Both the position numbers and the translations under genes were made by a program. From Dichotomocladium elegans (Eukaryota; Mucoromycota; Mucoromycetes; Mucorales; Lichtheimiaceae), in NCBI GenBank assembly GCA_025716815.1, contig JAIXMN010000109.1, positions 1-12,681 of the forward strand: a stretch of 12,681 nt of DNA, in the 5' to 3' direction. This document shows, piece by piece, positions 1 to 7,604 of this stretch (position 1 is the stretch's first letter; each line of letters opens with the position of its first letter). The notes beneath the pieces are model-generated. The model saw only the letters and a list, made by a program, of their open reading frames with translations. It made no database searches and was not told the DNA's origin.

Positions 1-52
1 GAGTCCTTACTTGTCACGTAAGTGGATATGGGTTCGAGTCCCACCTGCCTCG
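1..52 (+). tRNA. trnD: tRNA-Asp (GUC), 3' part only
   Basis: This is the 3' portion of trnD, from the end of the D-arm through the anticodon arm (loop TTGTCAC, anticodon GUC), T-arm and 3' acceptor strand. It is identical to bases 10063-10114. The 5' 21 bases lie outside the window, so whether this third copy is complete cannot be seen. Confidence 0.85.
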
Positions 53-256
53 TAAGATTTTTAATCGAATATATAAATCTGGGCCCGTTCCGCGGACCCT
101 GACCCTTGAGTCGGGATCCCCCCGGGTCAATTATAATAATTAAAGGTTTTCTATAGAGAGAAATTAACATTTTCTTTATCTCCTTCTATTATCTTATTGA
201 ATACTAATCCTCGGTCCGGAAGGGCCGACGGATCAGATTGAGTTACTAAGCCCCAA

Positions 257-294
257 TTTTACTTTACTTTTACTTTTACTTTTACTTTTACTTT
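257..294. repeat. TTTTAC hexamer array, left palindrome arm
   Basis: Five full TTTTAC units plus one five-base TTTAC unit and a trailing TTT, ending at the palindrome core. The opposite arm (312-353) has seven full units, so the two sides of the palindrome differ in repeat number while their flanks match. Confidence 0.9.
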
Positions 295-311
295 CGGGGC
301 TTTCCCCTAAA

Positions 312-353
312 GTAAAAGTAAAAGTAAAAGTAAAAGTAAAAGTAAAAGTAAAA
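312..353. repeat. GTAAAA hexamer array (7 units)
   Basis: Seven exact GTAAAA units form the outer edge of arm A. The mirror array at 10319-10360 also has exactly seven units, and beyond it the two sides diverge. Confidence 0.95.
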
Positions 354-557
354 TTGGGGCTTAGTAACTCAATCTGATCCGTCGGCCCTTCCGGACCGAG
401 GATTAGTATTCAATAAGATAATAGAAGGAGATAAAGAAAATGTTAATTTCTCTCTATAGAAAACCTTTAATTATTATAATTGACCCGGGGGGATCCCGAC
501 TCAAGGGTCAGGGTCCGCGGAACGGGCCCAGATTTATATATTCGATTAAAAATCTTA

Positions 558-630
558 CGAGGCAGGTGGGACTCGAACCCATATCCACTTACGTGACAAG
601 TAAGGACTCTACCAGTTAAGCTACTGCCCC
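558..630 (-). tRNA. trnD: tRNA-Asp (GUC)
   Basis: Reading the minus strand, the acceptor stem GGGGCAG pairs with CTGCCTC (one G-T wobble), and the anticodon stem CTTAC/GTAAG encloses loop TTGTCAC, anticodon GUC. The D-loop has the usual GG and the T-loop is TTCGAGT. One T-stem pair appears mismatched. No CCA is encoded. This is the arm A copy; the same gene is on the plus strand at 10042-10114. Confidence 0.93.
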
Positions 631-820
631 TTAATATATATATCTTTCTTATAAAAAGAATATATAAAGTTTTCGAAACACCCTTGTGTAGTATTACCCC
701 AGGCCCGCTGGAGGCGGACCTTGGCCAGTTGGGGGTTGGATAGTTGTTTATTTAATTTAAAATTGAAACCTTAAATAATAAGCAAAAGAATATTGATAAT
801 AAATATATTTTATTTTAAAA

Positions 821-861
821 CCACGGGGCGGGGGCCCTATTAAGACGCGCCCGCCCCGGGG
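821..861 (+). repeat. GC hairpin element, copy 1 of arm A
   Basis: Arms CCACGGGGCGGG and CCCGCCCCGGGG flank the 17-base loop GGCCCTATTAAGACGCG. One base in the left arm differs from the other copies and breaks one pair of the 12-bp stem. It resembles the mobile double-hairpin type GC elements known from Allomyces and other fungal mtDNAs. Confidence 0.85.
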
Positions 862-943
862 CTCGGTTTTATGTTTTAGTGTTCATAGTCTACATAAGTA
901 AAGGGGGGTTTAATTTAAATACCAAAATTTAAAAGGACCCCTG

Positions 944-1019
944 AAGGGGCATGTCGCCGTCCCCGAAGGGGGACGGCGACATGCCCCATCCTCTTTGTAA
1001 GAGAGGAAGGGGCTAATTT
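944..1019 (-). repeat. 76-bp dispersed repeat (arm A copy)
   Basis: The minus strand here nearly matches 11218-11293 and is identical to 9653-9728. It comprises a short AT lead, the CCCCTTCCTCTCTTAC stretch with its partial inverted repeat, and the large hairpin at 946-987. The single-copy-region version differs by a couple of bases near the end of the hairpin (GGCGCCAAG instead of GGCGACATG). Confidence 0.85.
946..987. repeat. Perfect 19-bp hairpin with GAAG loop
   Basis: A 19-base arm beginning GGGGCATGTCGCC is followed by loop GAAG and its exact reverse complement. On the minus strand the loop reads as a C(TTCG)G tetraloop. The outer part of the stem, CATGTCGCC/GGCGACATG, recurs in other hairpins of the window with different inner stems. 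Mirror copy at 9685-9726. Confidence 0.92.
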
Positions 1020-1301
1020 TAAGAGAGCAAACTTGTCACCTTCCCCTCTCCAATTAACCTGGAGAGGAGGAGACATGTCGCCGGGGGGCCGTAGGCCCCC
1101 CCGGGACCACATATTGTCCTAGGGGACATGTTTGTTAAAACATATTTTTAACTTAACAAAATATGTTTTAACAAATTTGTTAAGACAAAAAAGCTAGGCC
1201 CCTTTAAGAGGGTCAGGTGATTAATAGTATATCTTAAGGGTTTAAAAGTATATAGAATAAAAGAATTACAATAATGTAACATTCATTCTATAAGTTAGTT
1301 A

Positions 1302-1385
1302 TACGATTGGCAGGACTTGAACCTGCAAGGTATTTTTACCAGCTGAACCTAAATCAACCATGTTTGCCAATTTCATCACAATCGT
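1302..1385 (-). tRNA. trnL-UAG: tRNA-Leu (UAG)
   Basis: A class II tRNA with a long variable arm. Acceptor ACGATTG pairs fully with CAATCGT; anticodon stem GTTGA/TCAGC (one wobble) encloses loop TTTAGGT, anticodon UAG, for CUN leucine codons. The T-arm has TTCAAGT and the discriminator is A. Mirror copy at 9287-9370. Confidence 0.92.
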
Positions 1386-1516
1386 TTAAAAAGGTGTTAC
1401 TTATATAATAATAAAAATTCAAAATCTTATTAGATACTAGTATGTTCAAGGATTTTAATCAAACAAAATAAGTAAATATTAGATTAAATGAATTAAAAAT
1501 TTATGAAGAAATATCA

Positions 1517-1557
1517 GGGACATGTCGTCCTTTATTTTTTAAAGGACGACATGTCCC
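1517..1557. repeat. 17-bp hairpin of the CATGTCGTCC family
   Basis: Arm GGGACATGTCGTCCTTT, a loop of one A and six T, then the exact reverse complement arm. It shares outer arms with the hairpins at 946-987 and 12319-12336 but has an AT core. Mirror copy at 9115-9155. Confidence 0.9.
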
Positions 1558-1726
1558 ATCCCTCTTTAAGAAAGAGGGAAGGGACTCCCTAAAAGGAGTC
1601 ATCTAGTGATCCCAACCCTCATTAAATTATTTATACTAATATAAGTATAAATATTATTAACGAAAGGGGCCGACCTCTGGCTTTCTTGGCTTCGCCCTTT
1701 TTAAGCATGCTGTCCTCCGGGCCGAC

Positions 1727-1797
1727 GCTTGCCTAGTTCAATGGTAGAACAGGGTACTTCTAATACCCCAATCCAGGTTCGATTCCTGGGGTGAGTT
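1727..1797 (+). tRNA. trnR-UCU: tRNA-Arg (UCU)
   Basis: Acceptor GCTTGCC pairs with GGTGAGT using three G-T wobbles; anticodon stem GGGTA/TACCC encloses loop CTTCTAA, anticodon UCU, for AGR codons. T-stem CCAGG/CCTGG has loop TTCGATT. A second arginine tRNA (UCG) lies at 11815-11887, so both arginine codon boxes are covered. Mirror copy at 8875-8945. Confidence 0.9.
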
Positions 1798-1900
1798 ATA
1801 TTTTATTTAAATCCTCGGCCCTCCCTATATCCTAAAGGTCTTCAATTTACTTAAATACTCCTTCCCGGCCCCGAAGGGGCCGGGCCGGGATGGAGATGTC

Positions 1901-1923
1901 GCCGGGGGCCTACGGCCCCCGGC
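1901..1923. repeat. GC hairpin with TAC loop
   Basis: GCCGGGGGCC, loop TAC, GGCCCCCGGC: a perfect 10-bp stem. The same GGGGCC-TAC or GTA-GGCCCC centre recurs near 1083-1101, 2481-2498 and 2930-2945 and in the 12054-12346 array. Confidence 0.88.
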
Positions 1924-2155
1924 GCCACTCCTTATAATTATTTTTGTAAAATTTTAAAAAGTAGCCGGCTATTTTGAGGTTTGGTCTACATCCTACATCA
2001 CCCATAAAGGTATAAATTTGAGTCCCGCGGGGGCTGCCCTTTAAGAGGGAGAGGGACATCCCCCGCTCTTTAATCTTTAAAGGGGGAAGGTGATTTATAA
2101 TAAAACCCTTATGTACGTAAAAGAAGGGAGGTTAATTCTACTTATAAAGTCATCA

Positions 2156-2197
2156 CCCGGGGCGGGGGCCCTGTTAAGACGCGCCCTAGCCCCGGGG
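2156..2197 (+). repeat. GC hairpin element, copy 2 of arm A (variant)
   Basis: Same orientation as the other copies, but the loop reads CTGTTAAG instead of CTATTAAG and a TA-containing change (CCCTAGCCCC) interrupts the right arm, weakening the stem. Mirror at 8475-8516. Confidence 0.85.
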
Positions 2198-2381
2198 CAC
2201 GGGCACTTTTGATTTAAATAGTAGGCATATAATAGGTGAGGACCTAATTTGATTAATATTTTTATAGTAGGAAATTATGAATTGATGACTGTGATGATGT
2301 TTTGTCAAAACTTTTTAATTCTTAGCCCCTTTTAAGGGGTGCTTACCGCTTACCTCAGGGTCAGCCTTATTAATACTAAAA

Positions 2382-2422
2382 CCCCGGGGCGGGGGCCCTA
2401 TTAAGACGCGCCCGCCCCGGGG
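2382..2422 (+). repeat. GC hairpin element, copy 3 of arm A
   Basis: The canonical copy: CCCCGGGGCGGG and CCCGCCCCGGGG form a perfect 12-bp stem around GGCCCTATTAAGACGCG. Mirror at 8250-8290. Confidence 0.9.
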
Positions 2423-2543
2423 CCATGTTAAACTTGTTTAGATCCTGCCCCCTTCAAAGAAGGGGGGTTAAATTCCCCCCGGGGGCCTACGGCCCCCCGG
2501 GGAATTATATTTAAATAGAAGAATTTAATTAATAATTATAATC

Positions 2544-2617
2544 TCAGGTTGGTAAGATTTGAACTTACATTTTTTTACACCCAAAGTAAATGCCTTACCA
2601 GATTAGGCTACAACCTG
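2544..2617 (-). tRNA. trnP: tRNA-Pro (UGG)
   Basis: Acceptor CAGGTTG pairs with CAACCTG; anticodon stem TTTAC/GTAAA encloses loop TTTGGGT, anticodon UGG, for all proline codons. The T-loop is TTCAAAT and the discriminator A. Mirror copy at 8055-8128. Confidence 0.93.
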
Positions 2618-2995
2618 ATAATAAATATTATAGTAACAATCATTAATTTTTTAATAAAAAATTAAAATTAATTTGTGGGTCAAATCCTAAATAGATTGGT
2701 TTAATATTTATTTGACTCCAGCCAGGGTCCGTCTAAGAGACGTCCCCAATTGGAGGAGGAAAGATAAGATAGTAAATCTAAACCTATCCTCTTCTAATAC
2801 CCGGCCCCTCTTTTTCTACCATAGGCCCCGGATAATTTACCCCCGGGCATCTTAATTTATCTTAAGATAAATGAAGGGGCTTGTCGCCGGAGGGCTTGTC
2901 CCCCCCTCCGAAGACATGCCCCATCCCGGGGGCCGTAGGCCCCCCGGGATGGGGCTAAGAGGTTTATTTATTAGATTTATTAATCGATTTATGAT
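2618..2995. other. Non-coding spacer between trnP and trnA (mirror 7677-8054)
   Basis: No credible gene. It contains AT-rich sequence, a short palindromic stretch near 2878-2920 built on CTTGTCGCC and GACATG arms, and a GC hairpin with CCCCATCCC arms and a GTA loop at 2919-2954. Confidence 0.78.
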
Positions 2996-3067
2996 TGGAG
3001 TTACCGAGACTCGAACTCGGACTACTCGTATGCAAAACGAGCCCTCTACCATTTAAGGAATAACCCC
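2996..3067 (-). tRNA. trnA: tRNA-Ala (UGC)
   Basis: Acceptor GGGGTTA pairs with TAACTCC (one wobble); anticodon stem CTCGT/ACGAG encloses loop TTTGCAT, anticodon UGC. T-stem CCGAG/CTCGG has loop TTCGAGT. The discriminator is A. Mirror copy at 7605-7676. Confidence 0.93.
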
Positions 3068-3611
3068 CTATCAAACTTACTTATAGAAATATTATGTATT
3101 TCAAATTGTTTTAATTTATAATTTGGACCTTTTTCTTCTATTCAAAGGGTTCTTAACAAAATCAATAAGTTCCGCCCCCCCGGGGCGGGGGGAACAAGCA
3201 CCCCCGCTTTTTTAAGGGGGCCAAGCCCCCTTAAAAAGGGCTTGTTTAACTAGTCCCGCCCTTTTAAGGTTAAGGGGGCAGAACTAGAACTTGCCCCCGT
3301 AATGAGGTGGGATAAAGGGCCCCCCCTTTAAATTAAAGGGGGGCTAGTAATAAAATTAAAATGAATTAATTTAATAAAAGTAATATAGATTTTAACAATA
3401 TCACTTCATTCCCCGGAGGGAGGAGGTCCCGTGGGGACATTATGCCCCCATATTTAAAAGGGACATTAGGTCCGGAGGTACCGAGGATTTTTAATATATA
3501 TATAAAATAGTTTATTTATTATCTTCCCCTTTGAAAGCTCCGGGTTTAGATTAGATTAGATTAGATTAAAACCCCTGAATAAGCTTATTCTTTAAATGAA
3601 TAAATTCAAAT
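3068..3611. other. Non-coding spacer between trnA and trnN (mirror 7061-7604)
   Basis: No gene seen. Palindromes include TTCCGCCCCCCC with its complement (about 3169-3193) and TTTTTAAGGGGGC with its complement (about 3208-3237). A TTAGA pentamer array lies at 3546-3568, and the motif CCGAGGATT occurs at 3481. Confidence 0.78.
3546..3568. repeat. TTAGA pentamer array
   Basis: Four tandem TTAGA units plus TTA, 44 bp upstream of trnN. Mirror at 7104-7126. Confidence 0.9.
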
Positions 3612-3682
3612 GCTGTTATAGTTCAATGGTAGAACGGTAAACTGTTAATTTATGAATAGAGGTTCGATTCCTCTTAACGGCT
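3612..3682 (+). tRNA. trnN: tRNA-Asn (GUU)
   Basis: Acceptor GCTGTTA pairs with TAACGGC (one T-G wobble); anticodon stem GTAAA/TTTAT encloses loop CTGTTAA, anticodon GUU. The T-loop is TTCGATT. It is the last tRNA before nad6 in the arm and on the same strand. Mirror copy at 6990-7060. Confidence 0.92.
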
Positions 3683-4371
3683 ATATTATTAATTCCTTAA
3701 TTTGTTCAAAATTTTTTGAATTAAAAGGAAATTGGTAATTTTTATACCATTTAATTCGAATTAGCCCCTTCCCCTCTCCAATTGAAGGGGGGAGGGGTAA
3801 ATACCCCCGGAGGGGGGTAAAACGGGGTAAATTATCCCCGGGGATAATTAGAATATAAGTCCCAGAAAACCTGGGCTAGTTTTGTTAAAACTAGGCCCCA
3901 AAGGCTAGTTTTATTCTAAACCTCGACGAGATAATTCTAAATAAGTGGAATTAAGAATCTAAATCCTTCCCGGATTCCTTTTTAGTATAGTATAAAACCC
4001 CTTCCGGGGCCCCCCGCCGGGACTTCGGATATTTTACCCAATAAGGTATTAGTTTCCTGCCGAGTTTTTACGATTTCTCGTAAAAACTCGGGATAACAAA
4101 TACCCTTTTTAAATTAAAGGGGGGGTTAGTTTCCTCGGGGTTTAGGCTTTTTCGGACCTAAAGTTTAAGATACATAATAAAACTTCCCCCGTTAAAGGGG
4201 CGGCGGCAGGGTCTCCGCCCCGGGGTTTATGTAATTTAAGCATATCCACTAGTATTAATTAAATAATAATTAGTTTAGGTGGTCATGTTAGGTATAATGG
4301 CTGCTTTTGGTAGTCATAGGAAAAATTTGGTTCTTAATTAGCCCTAATTTATAGGGATAATTTTAGCTTAC
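3683..4371. other. Non-coding spacer upstream of nad6 (mirror 6301-6989)
   Basis: No supported gene in about 690 bp. It contains pyrimidine/purine runs, short GC palindromes and a 14-bp hairpin at 4060-4091. The last 110 bp before nad6 have no GC insert and probably form the nad6 5' leader. A 19-codon frame at 4285-4341 lies there but resembles no known protein. Confidence 0.75.
4060..4091. repeat. 14-bp hairpin upstream of nad6
   Basis: CCGAGTTTTTACGA, loop TTTC, then the exact complement. Its mixed-composition stem is unlike the GC-run palindromes nearby. It lies 280 bp upstream of nad6. Mirror at 6581-6612. Confidence 0.88.
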
Positions 4372-4965
4372 ATGAACGCAATTCTATTAGATCTATTGGC
4401 TTTTGGTTCTGTATTGTCTGGTATTTTAGTAATTACATCACGGAATCCTATTATTTCAGTATTATTTTTAATCGCAGTTTTTGTTAATGTAGCTTGTTAT
4501 TTAATTTTATTAGGTATCAATTTTATTGGTCTTGCATATTTAATTGTGTATGTAGGAGCAATTGCTATTTTATTCCTTTTCGTAGTAATGATGCTTAATA
4601 TTAAATTAGTAGAGTTACAAGATTCAACAGAAAATTCTTCTAATCCATATCCATTAGCTTTTGTATTAGGTACTTTATTTGTAAGTGGTTTAAGTTTAAC
4701 TAACCCAAATATTTCAAAAATTGATTTACCTACTATTTTTGACTCAATTAATTTATTATCATTTAAATCAGACAAATTAGAAACATTATTTGTAAGTCAT
4801 TCAAATTGGGATAGTGTATTTGTATCTCTAGATCAAATTAATAGTTTAGGTCAAGTATTATATACTTCTCATGCATTATTCTTAATTATTGGAAGTATGA
4901 TTTTATTATTAGCTATGGTTGGACCAATTATTTTATCACACAAACCAACTAAACGATTAGATTAA
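4372..4965 (+). CDS. nad6: NADH dehydrogenase subunit 6 (arm A copy)
   Basis: Encodes a 197-residue membrane subunit of mitochondrial complex I, in the proton-translocating arm next to NAD4L and NAD1. Hydrophobic segments lie at about residues 3-22, 27-48, 51-76, a weaker one at 92-110, and a C-terminal one at 160-188. The signature is YLIVYVGAIAILFLF (56-70) followed by VVMMLN, with LYTSHALFLIIGSMILL near the C-terminus. The region 78-158 is polar and poorly conserved, as usual in this family, and the length is typical of fungi. The start is the first ATG after an in-frame TAA at 4345. No introns and no TGA codons are present; codons are strongly AT-biased, unlike the GC-rich inserts around the gene. 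A second copy with identical translation lies at 5707-6300. Family assignment is firm; fungal origin is inferred from overall resemblance. Confidence 0.97.
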   Translation: MNAILLDLLAFGSVLSGILVITSRNPIISVLFLIAVFVNVACYLILLGINFIGLAYLIVYVGAIAILFLFVVMMLNIKLVELQDSTENSSNPYPLAFVLGTLFVSGLSLTNPNISKIDLPTIFDSINLLSFKSDKLETLFVSHSNWDSVFVSLDQINSLGQVLYTSHALFLIIGSMILLLAMVGPIILSHKPTKRLD

Positions 4966-5045
4966 TAATAAAATTAACTAAACTTGATTTTTGTCTTTAG
5001 CTTTGGAGGGGCTTGTTTTGTTAAAAACATGCCCCATCCTCTAAA

Positions 5046-5085
5046 CCCGGGGCGGGGGCCCTATTAAGACGCGCCCGCCCCGGGG
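5046..5085 (+). repeat. GC hairpin element, copy 4 of arm A, at the inverted-repeat boundary
   Basis: The element reads CCCGGGGCGGG, loop, CCCGCCCCGGGG. Matching between the two inverted-repeat arms stops at base 5084, inside its right arm. The partner element in arm B is 5588-5626. The boundary therefore falls within the element, consistent with recombination between dispersed copies. Confidence 0.9.
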
Positions 5086-5587
5086 CCTTTTTTCTTCTAT
5101 TTAAATTAAAATATAATTAAATGATTTTATTTTATTACTTATTTCATATGATTATTTTTAGACTATTTAAGCCAAGGGGGCCGGAGGGACCCTTGACAAG
5201 GTCCCACTACGCCGGCCCTCGTCTGAATTAATAATTAACTAAATAAAATTACTAAGTCTAATGGCTTGATGACGATAAATTTAATAATCAATATTCTTTT
5301 TATTTAATTCTTTGTTAGAGTCTTGATTTAATAGGTTTCGGAAGAATTTTGAAAGAATATTAGGATTATTCATATATAATTATTTACTCATGTTATTATC
5401 ATTTATTGAGGTACTTATTGTAATTGTACCATTATTAATGTCTGTAGCTTTTATTACTATTGCGGAACGAAAAGCTATGGGATCTATGCAAAGACGATTA
5501 GGTCCTAATAAAGTAGGATACTATGGTCTACTAAACCATTAAGTCAAGTGGCTCTCTAATAGTTTTAATAATAATATTGAAAACAGG
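5085..5587. other. 503-bp single-copy spacer between the inverted-repeat arms
   Basis: The only segment between the two arms. It is AT-rich apart from one GC patch near 5174-5220 with imperfect complementarity (GGGGGCCGG against CCGGCCCTC). It holds the 5' part of nad1 at 5390-5542 and nothing else recognisable; 5085-5389 shows no gene. Confidence 0.9.
5390..5542 (+). pseudogene. nad1: NADH dehydrogenase subunit 1, N-terminal fragment or first exon
   Basis: The frame gives 50 residues, of which about the first 48 are clear NAD1. TM helix 1 spans about residues 5-24, followed by the conserved [24 protein letters not shown] (shown here as AERK at 25-28 and [15 protein letters not shown] at 34-48). 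This is the start of the quinone-chamber subunit of complex I, normally more than 300 residues long. After GLL the family usually continues with Gln-Pro/Ala-Phe; here the frame gives Asn-His-stop, and arm B begins 45 bp later with no further nad1 sequence. Because the two arms are identical, flipping the spacer would not restore the gene. It may be a truncated copy left by rearrangement, or exon 1 before an intron whose remainder (or trans-spliced partner) lies elsewhere. No intron core is visible in the 45 bp. It is labelled pseudogene because the gene is incomplete here, not because decay is proven. Confidence 0.88.
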
Positions 5588-5626
5588 CCCGGGGCGGGCG
5601 CGTCTTAATAGGGCCCCCGCCCCGGG
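5588..5626 (-). repeat. GC hairpin element at the inner boundary of arm B
   Basis: Mirror of 5046-5084. The element is preceded by AACAGG instead of the GG found beyond the arm A copy, so divergence starts at its outermost stem base. Confidence 0.9.
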
Positions 5627-5706
5627 TTTAGAGGATGGGGCATGTTTTTAACAAAACAAGCCCCTCCAAAGCTAAAGACAAAAATCAAGTTTAGTTAATT
5701 TTATTA

Positions 5707-6300
5707 TTAATCTAATCGTTTAGTTGGTTTGTGTGATAAAATAATTGGTCCAACCATAGCTAATAATAAAATCATACTTCCAATAATTAAGAATAATGCA
5801 TGAGAAGTATATAATACTTGACCTAAACTATTAATTTGATCTAGAGATACAAATACACTATCCCAATTTGAATGACTTACAAATAATGTTTCTAATTTGT
5901 CTGATTTAAATGATAATAAATTAATTGAGTCAAAAATAGTAGGTAAATCAATTTTTGAAATATTTGGGTTAGTTAAACTTAAACCACTTACAAATAAAGT
6001 ACCTAATACAAAAGCTAATGGATATGGATTAGAAGAATTTTCTGTTGAATCTTGTAACTCTACTAATTTAATATTAAGCATCATTACTACGAAAAGGAAT
6101 AAAATAGCAATTGCTCCTACATACACAATTAAATATGCAAGACCAATAAAATTGATACCTAATAAAATTAAATAACAAGCTACATTAACAAAAACTGCGA
6201 TTAAAAATAATACTGAAATAATAGGATTCCGTGATGTAATTACTAAAATACCAGACAATACAGAACCAAAAGCCAATAGATCTAATAGAATTGCGTTCAT
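5707..6300 (-). CDS. nad6: NADH dehydrogenase subunit 6 (arm B copy)
   Basis: Second intact nad6 of 197 residues, with a translation identical to that at 4372-4965, including the VYVGAIAILFLFV core of transmembrane segment 3. It is convergent with the other copy across the nad1-bearing spacer: the two stop codons face each other 741 bp apart. The upstream leader and spacers are duplicated too, so if both copies are real both should be expressed alike. Identity over the whole gene means recent duplication, continuing gene conversion between arms, or an assembly fold-back. Confidence 0.95.
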   Translation of the reverse strand: MNAILLDLLAFGSVLSGILVITSRNPIISVLFLIAVFVNVACYLILLGINFIGLAYLIVYVGAIAILFLFVVMMLNIKLVELQDSTENSSNPYPLAFVLGTLFVSGLSLTNPNISKIDLPTIFDSINLLSFKSDKLETLFVSHSNWDSVFVSLDQINSLGQVLYTSHALFLIIGSMILLLAMVGPIILSHKPTKRLD

Positions 6301-6989
6301 GTAAGCTAAAATTATCCCTATAAATTAGGGCTAATTAAGAACCAAATTTTTCCTATGACTACCAAAAGCAGCCATTATACCTAACATGACCACCTAAACT
6401 AATTATTATTTAATTAATACTAGTGGATATGCTTAAATTACATAAACCCCGGGGCGGAGACCCTGCCGCCGCCCCTTTAACGGGGGAAGTTTTATTATGT
6501 ATCTTAAACTTTAGGTCCGAAAAAGCCTAAACCCCGAGGAAACTAACCCCCCCTTTAATTTAAAAAGGGTATTTGTTATCCCGAGTTTTTACGAGAAATC
6601 GTAAAAACTCGGCAGGAAACTAATACCTTATTGGGTAAAATATCCGAAGTCCCGGCGGGGGGCCCCGGAAGGGGTTTTATACTATACTAAAAAGGAATCC
6701 GGGAAGGATTTAGATTCTTAATTCCACTTATTTAGAATTATCTCGTCGAGGTTTAGAATAAAACTAGCCTTTGGGGCCTAGTTTTAACAAAACTAGCCCA
6801 GGTTTTCTGGGACTTATATTCTAATTATCCCCGGGGATAATTTACCCCGTTTTACCCCCCTCCGGGGGTATTTACCCCTCCCCCCTTCAATTGGAGAGGG
6901 GAAGGGGCTAATTCGAATTAAATGGTATAAAAATTACCAATTTCCTTTTAATTCAAAAAATTTTGAACAAATTAAGGAATTAATAATAT

Positions 6990-7060
6990 AGCCGTTAAGA
7001 GGAATCGAACCTCTATTCATAAATTAACAGTTTACCGTTCTACCATTGAACTATAACAGC
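6990..7060 (-). tRNA. trnN: tRNA-Asn (GUU), arm B copy
   Basis: Reverse-complement duplicate of 3612-3682 with the same acceptor (GCTGTTA/TAACGGC) and anticodon loop CTGTTAA. Confidence 0.92.
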
Positions 7061-7604
7061 ATTTGAATTTATTCATTTAAAGAATAAGCTTATTCAGGGG
7101 TTTTAATCTAATCTAATCTAATCTAAACCCGGAGCTTTCAAAGGGGAAGATAATAAATAAACTATTTTATATATATATTAAAAATCCTCGGTACCTCCGG
7201 ACCTAATGTCCCTTTTAAATATGGGGGCATAATGTCCCCACGGGACCTCCTCCCTCCGGGGAATGAAGTGATATTGTTAAAATCTATATTACTTTTATTA
7301 AATTAATTCATTTTAATTTTATTACTAGCCCCCCTTTAATTTAAAGGGGGGGCCCTTTATCCCACCTCATTACGGGGGCAAGTTCTAGTTCTGCCCCCTT
7401 AACCTTAAAAGGGCGGGACTAGTTAAACAAGCCCTTTTTAAGGGGGCTTGGCCCCCTTAAAAAAGCGGGGGTGCTTGTTCCCCCCGCCCCGGGGGGGCGG
7501 AACTTATTGATTTTGTTAAGAACCCTTTGAATAGAAGAAAAAGGTCCAAATTATAAATTAAAACAATTTGAAATACATAATATTTCTATAAGTAAGTTTG
7601 ATAG

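Larger units (their letters stand above)
1..609. repeat. Palindrome at the left edge (third copy of the outer arm end)
   Basis: Bases 1-262 are the reverse complement of 348-609 (paired coordinates sum to 610) wherever I compared them. The unpaired centre, 263-347, consists of TTTTAC and GTAAAA hexamers around a short CGGGGCTTTCCCCT core. The same 300 bases occur again at 10063-10360. The palindrome runs to the first base of the window and cuts through trnD, so its true left end is not visible. It could be a head-to-head junction between two copies of a linear or rearranged mtDNA, or a fold-back sequencing or assembly artefact. Confidence 0.9.
631..1301. other. Non-coding spacer between trnD and trnL (mirror 9371-10041)
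   Basis: No credible gene is present. The spacer holds AT-rich sequence plus a GC hairpin element (821-861), a 19-bp-stem palindrome (946-987), a GC hairpin with a GTA loop (about 1081-1104) and an AT-rich inverted repeat built on TTTTAACA-type arms (about 1130-1178). Reading frames here translate the hairpins into Gly/Pro/Arg-rich strings. Confidence 0.8.
1798..2543. other. Non-coding spacer between trnR and trnP (mirror 8129-8874)
   Basis: No credible gene. It contains a hairpin with GAA loop (1864-1884), a GC hairpin with TAC loop (1901-1923), two GC hairpin elements (2156-2197 and 2382-2422) and a hairpin with AATTCCCC ends and a TAC loop (about 2471-2506), all in AT-rich sequence. Confidence 0.8.
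311..5084 (+). repeat. Large inverted repeat, arm A
   Basis: Arm A pairs with 5588-10361 in reverse complement, with coordinates summing to 10672 from end to end. It holds trnD, trnL-UAG, trnR-UCU, trnP, trnA, trnN and nad6. The outer end falls in a GTAAAA hexamer array (matching stops at 311/10361) and the inner end inside a GC-rich hairpin element (stops at 5084/5588). All stretches I compared are identical, so the duplication is very recent, homogenised by recombination, or artefactual. Confidence 0.95.

Noticed and set aside
915..1112. 65-codon minus-strand frame (mirror 9560-9757)
   Set aside because: It runs straight through two GC hairpins, gives Gly/Arg/Pro-rich text and resembles no protein family.
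2852..3056. Overlapping 61- and 66-codon frames on both strands (mirror 7616-7820)
   Set aside because: They overlap trnA and a GC hairpin; the tRNA is well supported and the peptides look like translated hairpin and tRNA sequence.
4285..4341. 19-codon frame starting MLGIMAAFGSH just upstream of nad6
   Set aside because: Too short, resembles nothing known, and has no signal beyond being open; it could only be a chance leader frame.
4497..4775. 92-codon antisense frame inside nad6 (mirror 5897-6175)
   Set aside because: A shadow of nad6, explained by its AT-rich codon use; no recognisable features.
5543..5587. Start of a group I or group II intron after the nad1 fragment
   Set aside because: Only 45 bp before the repeat arm, with no GTGCG-type group II start and no convincing P1 pairing with a U-G pair at the splice site; it cannot be supported, though an intron continuing elsewhere is not excluded.
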